A stretch of 64,000 nt of DNA from Branchiostoma floridae (taxonomy: Eukaryota > Chordata > Leptocardii > Amphioxiformes > Branchiostomatidae): assembly GCF_000003815.2 (NCBI RefSeq), contig NC_049997.1, positions 6,619,134 through 6,683,133 of the forward strand, read 5' to 3'. Shown one piece after another: positions 21,901 to 35,200 of this stretch. Both the position numbers and the translations under genes were made by a program. Under the pieces are notes generated by a model. The model was not told the DNA's origin. It did no database searches and worked only from the letters and a program-made list of their open reading frames with translations. Each line of letters opens with the position of its first letter. Within the stretch, counting starts at the first letter, position 1.

Positions 21901-24900
21901 AAGGAATGAAAGAAGGAATTCACGAAAACTCTAAATATCAATTCTCGTAAATAATTTTAGGTGTTTTTTTTTTCAAAGTTCTGTAATGTTTTTCTTCAGC
22001 AAGTCTTTTGTTGTTAAATATTTGAAGTAGAATATTTTAGTTTGGGGCTGAATAAAATTTTGTTTCAACAGAAGAAGCAAAAGGCGTTACCCCAGAGCGA
22101 GAGGGGCGATAAAACGGAGAACATGAAAGAGACTTATACATATTTCATGATGTCTATAGCAGTTATCCATTCTGTTAGAAGATCTGCGACAACACCTACC
22201 AAACACCATTGTACTCTTCTCCAAGTTTACGACTTATTTTGGAACATCGTCATCACAACGGACAAAACATGTACGCAAAGCGACGGAACCTTAAATGACC
22301 TTTACTACGAACCAAGGACGCGCTGTTTTTCTTTTCGAACCGAAGATAGATAAACATTTGCGCATGCGTCTTCACCGGTCGCACACACGCGCGTTTATCT
22401 GAGCGGACTGCAGTGAGACAAAAACGTCTTGACAGGACCGAAGAACACGTACTCAGGTTTTTTCTGTACGGACTTAAGACATTATCAAACGTCTTGGCTT
22501 TTCCAGCAAAACCGAAAAATTGTTGTCCCAGGCGAGCTCGACCGAGGCAACAGGTGTGCGTGTGGTCACACCAAGCCAAGGAGACTGTTGTTCTGTGTAT
22601 TGTCGGTCCTTTTTTTCTAAATCGCACGCGCACTTGAAATTGTCCGCTCGTTTTTTGTACCGTGGATGATTTGCAAACGTCTTGACCCTCCTGTGGGGAA
22701 GATTTTCGGAGTCCATGCCTTTTAAATGTCCTGCGTTAGAAGGAAAAAGATTCAAAAGAACGAGAACAGGTCACGTGTCCGGACCAACGATTACTGTGGC
22801 ATGATGGGAAGGTTGGCTTGTCCCGGCCATGTCTATGGTTGCCATGACAGGAAAACGCATACATATGCAGAACTAGCGACGAATTCATTATAAGGAATGA
22901 AAGAAAAAATTCACGAAAACTCTAAATATCAATTCTCGTATGTAATTTTAAGAGGGTTTTTAATTTTTTTTCAACATTCTGTAATGATTTTCTTCAGCAA
23001 GTCTTTTGTAGCTAAATATTTGAAGTAGAATATTTCAGTTTGGGGCTGAACAAAATTTTGTTTCAACAGAAGAAGCAAAAGGCGTTACCCAAGAGCGAGA
23101 GGAGCGATAAAACGGAGAACATGAAAGAGACTTACACATATTTCATGGTGTCTATAGCAGTTATCCATTCTGTTAGAAGATCTGCGACAACACCTACCAA
23201 ACACCATTGTACTCTTCTCCAAGTTTACGACTTATTTTCGAACGTCGTCATCACAACGGACAAAACATGTACGCAAAGCGACGGAACCTTAAATGACCTT
23301 AACAACGAACCAGGGACGCGCTGTTTTTCTTTTCGAACCGAAGACAGATAAACATTTGCGCATGCGTCTTCACCGGACGCACACACGCGCGTTTATCTGA
23401 GCGGACTGCAGTGAGACAACAACGTCTTGACATGACCGAAGAACACGTACTCAGTTTTTCTGTACGGACTTAAGACATTATCAAACGTCTTGGCTTCGCC
23501 AGCAAAACCGAAAAACTATTATCCCAGCCGAGCTCGATCGAGGCAACAGGTGTGCGTGTGGTCACACCAAGCCTAGGAGACTGTTGTTCTGTGTATTTCG
23601 GTCCTTTTTTCTAAATCGCACGCGCACTTGAAATTGTCCGCTCGTCTTTTGTACCGTGGGTGATTTGCAAACGTCTTTACCCTCCTGTGGGGAAGATTTT
23701 CGGAGTCCATGCCTTTTAAATGTACTGCGATAGAAGGAAAAAGATTCAAGAGAACGAGAACAGGTCACGTGTCCGGACCGACGATTACTGTCGCATGATG
23801 GGAAGGTTGGCTTGGCCCGGCCATGTCTATGGTTGCCATGACTGGAAAACGCATATATATGCAGAACTAGCGACGAATTCATGATATNNNNNNNNNNNNN
23901 NNNNNNNNNNNNNNNNNNNNNNNNNNNNNNNNNNNNNNNNNNNNNNNNNNNNNNNNNNNNNNNNNNNNNNNNNNNNNNNNNNNNNNNNNNNNNNNNNNNN
24001 NNNNNNNNNNNNNNNNNNNNNNNNNNNNNNNNNNNNNNNNNNNNNNNNNNNNNNNNNNNNNNNNNNNNNNNNNNNNNNNNNNNNNNNNNNNNNNNNNNNN
24101 NNNNNNNNNNNNGAGACTTATACATATTTCATGATGTCTATAGAAGTTATCCATTCTGTTAGAAGATCTGCGACAACACCTACCAAACACCATTGTACTC
24201 TTCTCCAACTTTACGACTTATTTTGGAACATCGTCATCACAACGGACAAAACATGTACGCAAAGCGACGGAACCTTAAATGAACTTAACTACGAACCAAG
24301 GACGCGCTGTTTTTCTTTTCGATTTGAAGACAGATAAACATTTGCGCATGCGTCTTCACCGGCACACGCATACACGCGCGTTTATCTGAGCGGACTGCAG
24401 TGAGACAACAACGTCTTGACAGGACCGAAGAACACGTACTCAGGTTTCTCTGTACGGACTTAATAATTATCAACCGTCTTGGCTTCGCCAGCAAAACCGA
24501 AAAACTATTGTCCCAGCCGAGCTCAATCGAGGCAACAGGTGTGCGTGTGGTCACGCCAAGCCAAGGAGACTGTTGTTCTGTGTATTGTCGGTCCTTTTAT
24601 TCTAAATCGCACGCGCACTTGAAATTGTCCGCTCGTTTTTTTGTACCGTGGATGATTTGCAAACGTCTTGACCCTCCTGTGGGGAAGATTTAAGGAGTCC
24701 ATGCCTTTTAAATGTACTGCGTTAGAAGGAAAAAGATTCAAAAGAACGAGAACAGGTCACGTGTCCGGACCGACGATTACTGTCGCATGATGGGAAGGTT
24801 GGCTTGTCCCGGCCATGTCTATGGTTGCCATGACAGGAAAACGCATACATATGCAGAACTAGCGACGTATTCATGATAAGGAATGAAAGAAGAAATTCAC

Positions 24901-25570
24901 GAAAACTCTAAATATCAATTCTCGTATATAATTGTAAGAGGGTTTTTAAATTTTTTTCAAAATTCTGTAATGTTTTTCTTCAGCAAGTCTTTTGTAGTTA
25001 AATATTTGAAGTAGAATATTTTAGTTTGGGGCTGAATAAAATTTTGTTTCAACAGAAGAAGCAAAAGGCGTTACCCCAGAGCAATAGGAGCGATAAAACG
25101 GAGATACATGAAAGAGACTCATACATATTTCATGATGTCTATAGAAGTTATCCATTCTGTTAGAAGATCTGCGACAACACCTTCCAAACACCATTGTACT
25201 CTTCTCCAAGTTTACGACTTATTTTTGAACATCGTCATAACAACGGACAAAACATGTACGCAAAGCCACGAAACCTTAAATGACCTTAACTACGAACCAA
25301 GGACGCGCTGTTTTTCTTTTCGAACCGAAGACAGATAAACATTTGCGCATGCGTCTTCACCGGCACACGCACACGCGCATTTATCTGAGCGGACTGCAGT
25401 GAGACAACAACGTCTTGAAAGGACCGAAGAACACGTACTCAGGTTTTTCTGTACGGACTTAAGACATTATCAAACGTCTTGGCTTCGTCAGCAAAACCGA
25501 AAAACTATTGTCCCAGGCGAGCTTGATCCGAGGCAACAGGTGCGCGTGTGGTCACACCGAACCAAGGAAG
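18960..25570 (+). repeat. tandem array of seven ~1-kb units upstream of the large gene
   Basis: The landmark GATGGGAAGGTTGGC (one mismatch in unit 3) occurs at 18981, 19981, 20977, 21812, 22803, 23797 and 24789, giving periods of 1000, 996, 835, 991, 994 and 992 bp. Unit 3 is short because of an internal deletion near 21706. The last unit breaks off near 25570 and passes into a 114-bp minisatellite. Every unit from the first onward has TGCGCATGCG (NRF1-like; e.g. 19538-19547), and unit junctions have GGTCACGTGTCC (E-box CACGTG; e.g. 19950). Open frames of 60-120 codons occur on both strands, but single-base indels between copies break them, so I do not call genes. A diverged partial unit lies at 26985-27165, on the far side of the gene's first exon. 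Confidence 0.9.
23888..24112. other. assembly gap (225 N) inside unit 6 of the array
   Basis: The 992-bp spacing between flanking landmarks suggests that the gap size is close to true. Confidence 1.
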
Positions 25571-26190
25571 CTTTATTTTCTGTGCGGACCTAAGACTGAG
25601 TGAGAGAAGACGGTCTCGGCTTCGTCTGCAGGGACTTGGTAACCAAGGAGACTGTTGTTCTGTTCCAAGGAAGTAATATAGAGACTCCTTGTTCTGTGCG
25701 GACCTAAGACTGAGTGAGAGAAGACGGTCTCGGCTTCGGCTGCAGGGACTTGGTAACCAAAGAGACTGTTTTTCTGTTCCAAGGAAGTAATATAGAGACT
25801 CCTTGTTCTGTGCGGACCTAAGACTGAGTGAAAGAAGACGGTCTCGTCTTCGTCTTCAGGGACTTGGTAACCAAGGAGACTGTTTTTCTGTTCCAAGGAA
25901 GTAATATAGAGACTCCTTGTTCTGTGCGGACCTAAGACTGAGTGAAAGAAGACGGTCTTGGCTTCGTCTTCAGGGACTTGGTAACCAAGGAAACTGTTGT
26001 TCTTTTCCAAGGAAGTAATATAGAGACTCCTTGCTTTGTGCGGACCTAATTATAAGACTCAGTGAGAGAAGACGGTCTATAGGGACTTGGCAGCCAAGGA
26101 GACTGTTGTTCTGTTCCGTAGAAGGAGATTAATATAGAGACTCCTTGTTCTGTACGGACCTAAGACTGAGTGAGAGAAGACGGTTTCGGG
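25571..26190 (+). repeat. 114-bp minisatellite, six copies, abutting the start exon
   Basis: The landmark GGACCTAA (GGACC) recurs at 25586, 25700, 25814, 25928, 26042 and 26156, an exact 114-bp period. Units share TCTGTGCGGACCTAAGACT, GGGACTTGGTAACCAAGGAG and GACTGTTGTTCTGT. The same words in weaker form occur at the end of each 1-kb unit (TTCTGTACGGACTTAAGACA, CCAAGGAGACTGTTGTTCTG), so the minisatellite appears to derive from the array. The period is a multiple of three, which explains the repetitive antisense open frame. Confidence 0.9.
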
Positions 26191-26203
26191 GGACTTGGTA
26201 ACC

Positions 26204-26288
26204 ATGGGCCCGGCCGAGTCCGGCCACTGGGCGCCGAGGCGCGGTTTTGCCGCCGCCGGAATCACCTGTTGGCTGCTACTTGTTGCAG
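26204..26288 (+). CDS. exon 1: start codon and signal peptide
   Basis: ATG lies in a perfect ACCATGG context. The exon encodes MGPAESGHWAPRRGFAAAG then ITCWLLLVA and ends GCAG|GTAAGG in phase 1. It has a basic n-region (PRR) and a hydrophobic core continued in the next exon. The ACTTGGTAACC before the ATG is the minisatellite unit sequence. Confidence 0.75.
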
Positions 26289-29200
26289 GTAAGGCCTACG
26301 TCACATTTCCAATCCGGGGCCCGGCCGGGCAGCTTTCGAGAACGAAAAATAAGAAATAAAGACACCAAACTACACAAGACGCAAAGAGAATAGTCGTGGA
26401 CATTGTTTGTGTATATTTTTACGTCTACATTTCTATTTTTCGTTTCCACAAACAACCCGGCGAGCCCCGATTTGGAACGGTCAAGTTAGCCTACAGTACC
26501 TCACAGGACTGCGTCTGATTGTGCCAGGCATTCTGACCGGCGCACAGTCATGTGATTTACTAAACTACCACTCTCCAAGCAGAGGTTCGTCTCCGGCTAT
26601 TTTGACGTGGCCAGGGGCATGAAGAAAATTGTACAAAATAGAAAGCCCGGCGAGAAAAACACATGAAACTCGTCAGAAAACAGCCGGAGCCGAACCTCTG
26701 CTTGGAGAGTGGTGAGAGACCCGCGCTTAATGTAGCGCTACTATGTTTATAGTTTATTGTCAGGCACCAAGGCCCATAAAAACAGACAATTAGACAATAC
26801 TATATGTTGTACGCTACCCAGCACCGTGCACTTTGTGTATTATTCTCATGAGGAATCAAAAATCGCTAAAGTATGAAATAAGTTTTTTTCCGGTGATAGC
26901 GATAGCACATCTAAAACGCATAACATTAGGTATACTATGGATACGACGTCATGGAGAAATTTATATGGATTCGACGCTGCGTATTTCGGTCCCTTTTCTG
27001 AATCGCACGAGCACTTTAAGAATTGTCTGCTATTTTTTTTTCACCGTGGATGATTTGCAAAATTCTGTTGGGAAGATTTTCGGAGTCTATGCCTTTGAAA
27101 TGGATTGCCGCTATTTGGAAGGAAAATGATTCAAGAGAAAGACAACAGGTCACTCTGTCACATTTCTTCACCGCAAACAAGCGGAGAGAAAGTTAAAGAC
27201 CATGCGTTATTCTTGGGAAAGAGCTGATCTTTCTTCCCATCGGTTAATTTTTGTTTTTTCCGTGCATCTAAAAAATGGCATTTTGAACAAATCAAGTCGA
27301 ATGACACAGGATAGCGCTAAGTTAAGAAGTTTGCACAGCGTATATTTCCGTTTCCAGAGGGAACATGGCAACATCTCATGCAAGATAGAAACCAACCGCG
27401 ATTTCCCCGTCTGACGTCAAGAATGCCAACCTTTCCCGTAGTGAATTTGTAATTTTCAGAGTGAAAACAGGAATCATATAATATTAACTACATAAAGGCA
27501 GTCAAATCTGTCCATGTGATCACCTCTACATAAGGACTACCTGGCCGACGCAACCGCTTTTTTGGTGGTCCTTCAGATGATTTTGGCCATGGACTATAAT
27601 GACCACCTGTTCACACAAACCAAATTCTATCGGCTCCAGACTCCACTGAATGGTCCGAAGTTCTTGGGCAGTTCTGGCTGTGCAAAAGAAGCGTATTAAT
27701 ATTTAATGGTGTGGTATTTATCAGTCACGGCCATTACAGTATAACTAAGCACACGTCTGGCCTGCCAACAGAAATTTACCTAAGAGTAAGAGCGCTTCCA
27801 AAAACATAAAGCTTTGTAGCAAACCTCGCCAGCTCGAACATTTCTAATCATTTATGCCATATTGACGGGGAAATTCTTTAAAAATATCATTTTTCCATCA
27901 CCATGCACAAGTTTCTGTCATTGATCAATTTCCAGGTCGGTCTTTGGGAGTGGTTTATTCAAATATGATATTTCTACGAATTTTTATCCCCACCCACAGA
28001 CCTTTGTCCGTTAAGGAATGTCTTAATTTTTTCCAGTCAAAAGCATATATGATGGAAACACTTGTACTGTGCGGTACTCCTGTGTTTTATGGCTCTCTGC
28101 ACCACGCCCTCGCGAACAAAAGAAACTGTCAAACATCATGTAAGAGATGCACGGATGTGTGAACACGGACATGTTTGTTATTGTTATCGTTATTGGGTGG
28201 GCCGACTACTCAGTCTTTGCAGCCAGGGGCTGAATTGCGAGGAGCTTACGATAGGTGGGGCTAAATCGCAAGGGTCTGGAGCGAGCTGCCATTCGGCGCC
28301 ACTCAGGTGACCTCAATACGACAGTAATTGCCCCAGGTGCGGCCAAGGTACTGTAGGTTTTGAACCGCTCACACAACACCATCGCACATGTGGCGGGTTC
28401 TTTAACGTGCCCGGGGTATGGCACTCCCCAGACACGGGACCTCCATTTAACGTCCTATCTTATGTTTTGGTTGTGTCTGCGTGTTTGCGTTTGTTTGTCC
28501 ATATCTGTGCGTGGTCAACGTAACTTCGAAAAATGCTGGATGGATATCTTGGTGATATTTTGGGGTATGTGGGTAACGTTAGGTTTCTGGGAAGACAAAA
28601 ATCAATGTCGACGTTGGGCTCCTGACGACTTTCTTTGGTACTACAATGGAACTTTCGTCTCTGGATGTTCTGCCGTGAAAATGTTGTGCTTTGGTGACAG
28701 GTAGCTTTTGATGCCAGGAAAAAAAAGGTTAATATTTGAAAACCTTTTTAGGCCTGCGCAGACCCCTAATCTTAAGTGGTCAGTCCATAAATTGACGTCA
28801 TCAGAAACCAAAATGGCGGTATTGTTTGAAATTGCGACATCTTCCACCAGGAGAAAATGTTTGTAATCGGACTTTTGGGACCCTGGAGATAGCGTCCTGC
28901 TACGTGGGGTGAGTTTTATGACCTGGGATGTTCACAGATGAGATAATGACACCCTGAACTTGCCTTGAATAATCTTTAATGCAGATTTTCATCGGTACCC
29001 CATGGAAACTCTTTCTGTCACGTCTCTCATATGGTATATACTGCCCCCTAGCGACTTTCTGTATGTCTGTCTAGCACATAGTGTATACTGCCCCGCCCCT
29101 GCGTCAAACAAATATGAAGAAATATACCAAAAATCATGACGATTCGTCAACACGTTCTCGAGTTTCTCTCGTCCAAAGTTTGAAAGGAAATCGGCGGCTG

Positions 29201-32200
29201 CAGTTCCAAAAAAGGTGCTAGGGGGTCCAATTCACAGCACTTACTGTTTGCCCCAAGGGCTATCTAGTATCTACCACTCAAAAATCAGCATGCGCATGTC
29301 AAGAAAACGAGGTACCAAAAATGGACGCTCCAATGCAGTACCTTTGCAAGCCGTTAGGGGGCCCATTATCGAACTTCTACCCACCTACCAAATATGATCA
29401 GGATCCATCCAAGGCTTCTCGAGTTATGCTGTTAACACACAGACACACAGACAGACAAACACGTTCAAAATATACCCTTCTGCCATTCTGGCGAAGGTAA
29501 TCAAGTGTAATGGCATTCAATTGTTCCTGTATAAAAGATACATGGTTGGAATTTGGTATGATGGTACCATTGGCCATGTTCATGGTCTTGAGATAAATGG
29601 CTTCAAAATGATTAAATTTGAAGTTACTTTGCTAGCCTGGGTGCCATTCTGAGTTGGTCTTTTACGGCTTCCATACTCGCTTCATACAAGTTCCCTGGCA
29701 ATTGTTTAGCTGTTTAGCGCCAAAAATGAACATTTCAGGTTCATGTGTCATTGTGTGAGAGACACATAATACTGTAAATGCATTTAAGTTCGCGGGGATT
29801 TAATTTCGCGGTAGCGGGAAAAAGGACTTTTCGCGGTGGTTTTAATTTCGCGGTAGCACCATGCACTGTAGTAACTTAATGCCCTGGAAAAATGGTCGCG
29901 GTGGTTTTAGATTCGCGGTGAAATGGCCAACGCGAAAACCGCGAACATTAATCCACCGCGAACATTTCTGCATTTACAGTATTTGACATGGGGTACCTTG
30001 GATACATTTAGATGGGACGCGCCCATCTAAGAGCATACATTTCGTCCTTTTTTTCAATCTTTGAATTATGTATTATTAGTCAAATTATTACAGATCATTT
30101 ATCAGGAGATAGGCGTATGTCAGTTGGGAAAGGTTTTTCTGCGCGTGAAATATTTGCGAGTGAAATTTTGCGCGTGAAAGATTTATTTTCTGAAACATGT
30201 CAGAAAATGTGCATTACACGATTCTAAGCCAGGAAAATGTATCACAGTCATACAATTTTTCATCTGTCATCTGAAAAAATGTCTGATTTCAGGTCCTTTA
30301 GGAATTAGTCCCTTGAGAAAAGTTCAAATTTTTGGCTGTGAAACCTGAACATTTGAAATTCATTTGTCAGAAATACATGGATGAGTTACTCATAAAAGCT
30401 TTTTTATTGTAAAATGTAACTACTTGAGGCTTTTCTCCTTACTATAACCTTAATTACATTTTTTCACAAGCATATCATTTCACGCGCAGATTTCACATTT
30501 TTTTGCGCGTGATAACTTAACATTTGAAAATCACTTGAAAACCCCAAGACAATCGAAAGAACAAGGTTTTGTAGTGTAGAATGCAACAATAAGACACTTA
30601 ATCGCATTTAATGTCATCTTAATCAAATATTTAAGCTTAAAACCCCCAGAAATTTTTTAAAAAGTTTCCAATCTCTTGGGAGCCAGCCAACCTATTCCCA
30701 ATGGAGCTCAAATTTAACGAAAATTTCAGGAAACAGATGTTAAATCATTTCACATTATTCTAATTAATATCTTCGCAGTACAAATTTTCAGGCATGTTTC
30801 GTGGACTTTATTTTTTCACGCGCACAAAAGCCAACCTTGCCAATTGGTAACGTTGCATAATTTTCAAGCTGGTGACTGGTTCTTTGTCTGGATGTACTTT
30901 CTATTTGAGTAACGTTCATGTATCATTGTCAACTAGCCAATAAACCTCAAGATGTTAAAAGATAGAAATATCTGGCCTCCTTTGTAGTTATTTATTTAAA
31001 AGATAATGTTTATCATACAATCAGCCTGAACAACGGAATAACGCAAATGCGCTAACAAATTTAACTTTGTTTCCAGGACATTTGGCTCTAACTTCAGCTG
31101 GTAAGTTTTTGCTCATGATTACGAATTTGGTGTTTTTTTTTATGAACTGCATGTAAAAAGTAAAGTAAAGCTGCTGTCATCACAAAATAGGGGAAAACTT
31201 TTCATTCCATTTGTTTGATATCTAATTCTTAGCTTTTACAGGTAATCAGTTATAATATCATAAATACTAACACATTCATCTTTTTTCCACGGCCTTGAGA
31301 TATAGTTTATCTGGTAATTTGTGTCAAATTCATTAACATCGGCGATAATAGTTTTGTCCAGTACATGTCCCAGGTATTCTAGTAAAGACGCAGTCAACAA
31401 AACAGGAAGTAGTTCTATAAACATTGCAATAAACCCTGGTATAAACCCTACATGTATGATGAATAAAGAAAATTGATTTTATATTGGCATAATTTTCGCA
31501 TTCTTACCAGGAAACCACGCATTTGAGGTCCTCCGTACTGCAAACCAGACATATAAAGGATCCGACTTCATCTCCCAGGAGTATGAAGGAGTTGACTTCC
31601 TCGTCATCGAGGCGAAGCTGCCAGCTGACGGCCTGTCTGCCACTGAGAACTGGTGCAGGGACTACCAGAACCTCTGTGCCGAGTACGGAAGGAGACCTAC
31701 TGGCTGTGGGGAGGACTGGGCAGTCCAGGGTGGGAGGCTCAGCCACGCAGGCAGAATCCGGTAGGTTTGGTGACATTAAGAACAGCCTTACTGTGCGCTG
31801 GTAATAAATCCTCCCTTGTTTTCTATGCTGGGTATTGGAATGGGAAAATGTAAAAACTAGAACTTTTAACTTAAAAGTCGGTTGTGTACGTATCTTAGTT
31901 ATATTGCTGTACCATCCATCCAGTAAAATGCATTAGTGTTTTGTAAATCATGAAAGGCTGTTTGCATAATCAACATTCTATTGCGTCCAATGTATACCCC
32001 AGAAAAGCGTGATGATTTCACAACCCCTACGAGTTCTGTCTCTCTTGTTATGGAAGAAGTGTTGCCAATTGGTGAGGTTTCTTAAAGATGTTGTGTTTCC
32101 AGGTGTGTAAGTGAGTACAACTCCGACCCCTACATCAACAACGTGCTCGGCTGTGACCCGAGCAGTCGTGTAGCTGCGGCGGCAATCTTGGCTTTTTCAG

Positions 32201-35200
32201 CTGGAGCTACAAGGAGCACGAGTTTGGGCTTTAACGGCTGTGACAGCTGCCACCGTGGGATATACGAAAGCAGATACAGTCTAACCTCGACCTCTTTTGG
32301 CAGTGACGGGACCGGAGACAGGACTGTGTACACCGTGTGCACAGGATCAGCAGGTAAGGATTTGGCACTAATTCTTCTTCTTCTCTGACTGACTCTGGAA
32401 GCCACCAATGTCTTCCTCCCCTAGAAGGCATGTCCAATAATGTCTTTAGTCCAATAGTTTTGAGAACTTCAATCTTCAGTTAGTTACCTTCGCCAAGAAG
32501 GGTTTATTTTGGGTAGCGTTTGTATGTATGTATGTATGTTTGTAGAAGAGCAGCATAACTCGAGAATGCCTGGATGGATTGTATTGATATTCGTCAAGTG
32601 GGTAGGTCTTGATGAGACCTGGACACAATTAGACTTCTGGGCCCCCGGCATGTTACGGTACTGCAGCGGAACTTTGATATTTCAAGTTCTGGACATGCTG
32701 TGGGTACAATTTTTGACTGATAGATAGCTCTTGGTGCCGAAAGTAAGTGGTATAGGTTTGTTTTGAAACTGCAGGGCAGGTTTAGTGTGAGACTTTGAAA
32801 GGGAATAACTCAAGAAGGGGTTGGCGGATTGTCATGATTTTTGGTATGTAGATAGCTCAAGTGATGCCTCACTGCTTAAATGATCTGTTGACCTGGACCG
32901 GTTTTCTGGATTATGATTTTGATTTGTCTGCCACCTTTTATGTCTTATTTGAACTTATATGTTCTGTTGTGTACACCTATTTATTTTCTCTGTAACATTA
33001 CTTTATTTCTGTGTATGTGTCCCTGGGCCCTGTTGAAAATCAATTTGTCAAAACTGAACAGGCCACCCATGCGTCTGAAGATATCAATAAACAATAAATG
33101 AATTGATAAATAAATGCAAATCATACAGCTAATGCAAACATGGCAAAAACCATTTAATGACAAATTTTTTCTTGTGACATGTTAAACATGCTGATGCAGA
33201 TCAAAGATGAACATCACCATGCAGAAATCATGAAAATCTTTAAGTCATTTGCATAACATCTACAAAGCTCTAAACATTTCAAAAAGGTCACCGAACCATT
33301 ATCCCATTTAAAACATTGTTGGTAATCAAGTGGGATGATATTACGCGGCTGATTATAATCATGTATGTCTTAAGGTATTACGGTTGGCTAAATTGGCATT
33401 TTGACCTTCCTTTGTTTCTTATTAATGAATTAGGAAAGAATGGAGCCGTAAAGAATATTAATAAATGGGCATGAACGAATTCTAAATCTGATTTTTTTGG
33501 GGCCAAATTAATGACGTCATCATTTTATTGCCCCTAATATCATTTTTTTTCTATGACAAAATACAGCATTTTGATACATACCATTGCAATGAAACTTTGT
33601 TTGTCGTTGCATGATGATGAAAGCTACAAACTTATAAATGTTTTCTTTGCTCTCTCTAGGCAATAATGAATGTGCAACAGGAAACGGTGGATGTGCCCAT
33701 TTCTGTGTCCACACTCAGACCGGCCACAGGTGTACCTGCCAACGGGGGTTCATGTTAATGGCGGATGGTCATGGCTGTGAAGGTGGAAAACTGTTCAACT
33801 GTAATTTTTTCACACTATGCATGTAATAATGCAATGTGATAAGTTTGCTTGAACTTTAAGTTCTGTACCATTATTGTCATCTAACCTTAAGTTGATCAAA
33901 AATTAACTACAGTTTAGTTTAATGAATGAATGAATGAAGAACTTTATTGCACATTTTTGCCCCACTGGGCTAAGTACGGTTCACATGGTAACAATCATAT
34001 ACATTTACATGATTTATATAGTGTTTAATGAATAGCTTTTCTAGACAAGCAAGTAGACTTGGCCCATATAGATATACTAACGTATTTATGGCGGATGGTC
34101 ATAGCTGTGAGGGTGAGTAACTGCTACACTGTAATCAATTCACAATATGCATGTTATGTGACAATTTGGATTTCATCTCACTCTCTGTATTGTCGCCAAC
34201 AGACCAGTTACACTAAACTTGTTTCATTCCGTTTGTTTGATTGATTTAATTCTTAGCCTTTACAGGTAATCAGTTCTTATTCCTAACACATTCATCTCTT
34301 TTTTTCCACCGCCTGTAGATATAGTTTCAACTGGTAAGTTTTGTCAAATTCATGAAAATCGGCGATAATAAATTTGTCCAGTGCATGCCCAAATTATTCC
34401 AGTAAAGATGCAGTCAACAAAACTGGAAGTAGATCTGTAAACATTGCAATAGACCCAGGTATAAACCCTACATGTATAATGGATAAAGAAAATTGGTTTC
34501 ATATTAATGTCAAAATAGTTATCAATAATAGCATAATTTTCGCATTCTTGCCAGGAAACCACTCATTTGAGGTCCTCCGTACTGCAAACCAGACGTATAA
34601 AGGAGTCGACTTCATCTCCCAGGAGTATGAAGGAATCGACTTCCTCGTCATCGAGGCGAAGCTACCGGCTCACGGCCTGTCTGCCACTGAGAACTGGTGC
34701 AGGGACTACCAGAACCTCTGTGCCGAGTACGGAAAGAGACCAACGGGCTGTGGGGAGGACTGGGCAGTCCATGGTGGGAGACTCAGTAACGAAGGCAGAA
34801 TCCGGTAGGTACTGTGACATTTAGAACAGCCTTACTGTGCGCTGGTAATAAATCCTCCCTTGTTTTCTATGCTGGGTTTGGGAATGTAAAAATTTAAAAA
34901 CTGGAACTTAAGTCGGTCGAGTACATATCTTAGTTACATTGTTGCACCATCCATCCAGTTAAATGTATTAGTGTTTTGTAAATTATGAAAGGCTGTTTGC
35001 ATAATCAACATTCTATTGCGTCCAATGTATACCCCAGAAAAGCGTGATGATTTCACAACCCCTACGAGTTCTGTGTCTTTTGTTAAAATGGAAGAAGTGT
35101 TGCCAATTGGTGAGGTTTCTTAAAGATGTTGTGTTTCCAGGTGTGTAAGTGAGTACAACTCCGACCCCTACATAAACAACGTGCTCGGCTGTTTGTGGGC

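Noticed and set aside
18980-25560. Many 60-190 codon frames on both strands of the 1-kb array, partly conserved between units
   Set aside because: Frames are broken by one-base indels between copies (for example GAGAAACAT versus GAGAACAT), often need non-ATG starts, and show no domain. They follow from high repeat identity, not from selection.
25573-26010. 145-codon repetitive minus-strand frame
   Set aside because: The 114-bp period is divisible by three, so an open frame is propagated automatically; it has no recognisable protein character.
31300-31313. Microexon-like ATATAGTTTATCTG before N1
   Set aside because: It is 14 nt, so it would shift the frame, and the flanks are weak (GAG acceptor, GTAATT donor). 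Likely a decayed microexon.
31504-31776. Minus-strand frame opposite the N1 first exon (and equivalents at 43379, 35168, 47198, 56005)
   Set aside because: Mirror of the conserved module exons; the plus strand has the splice sites, cysteine pattern and phase logic.
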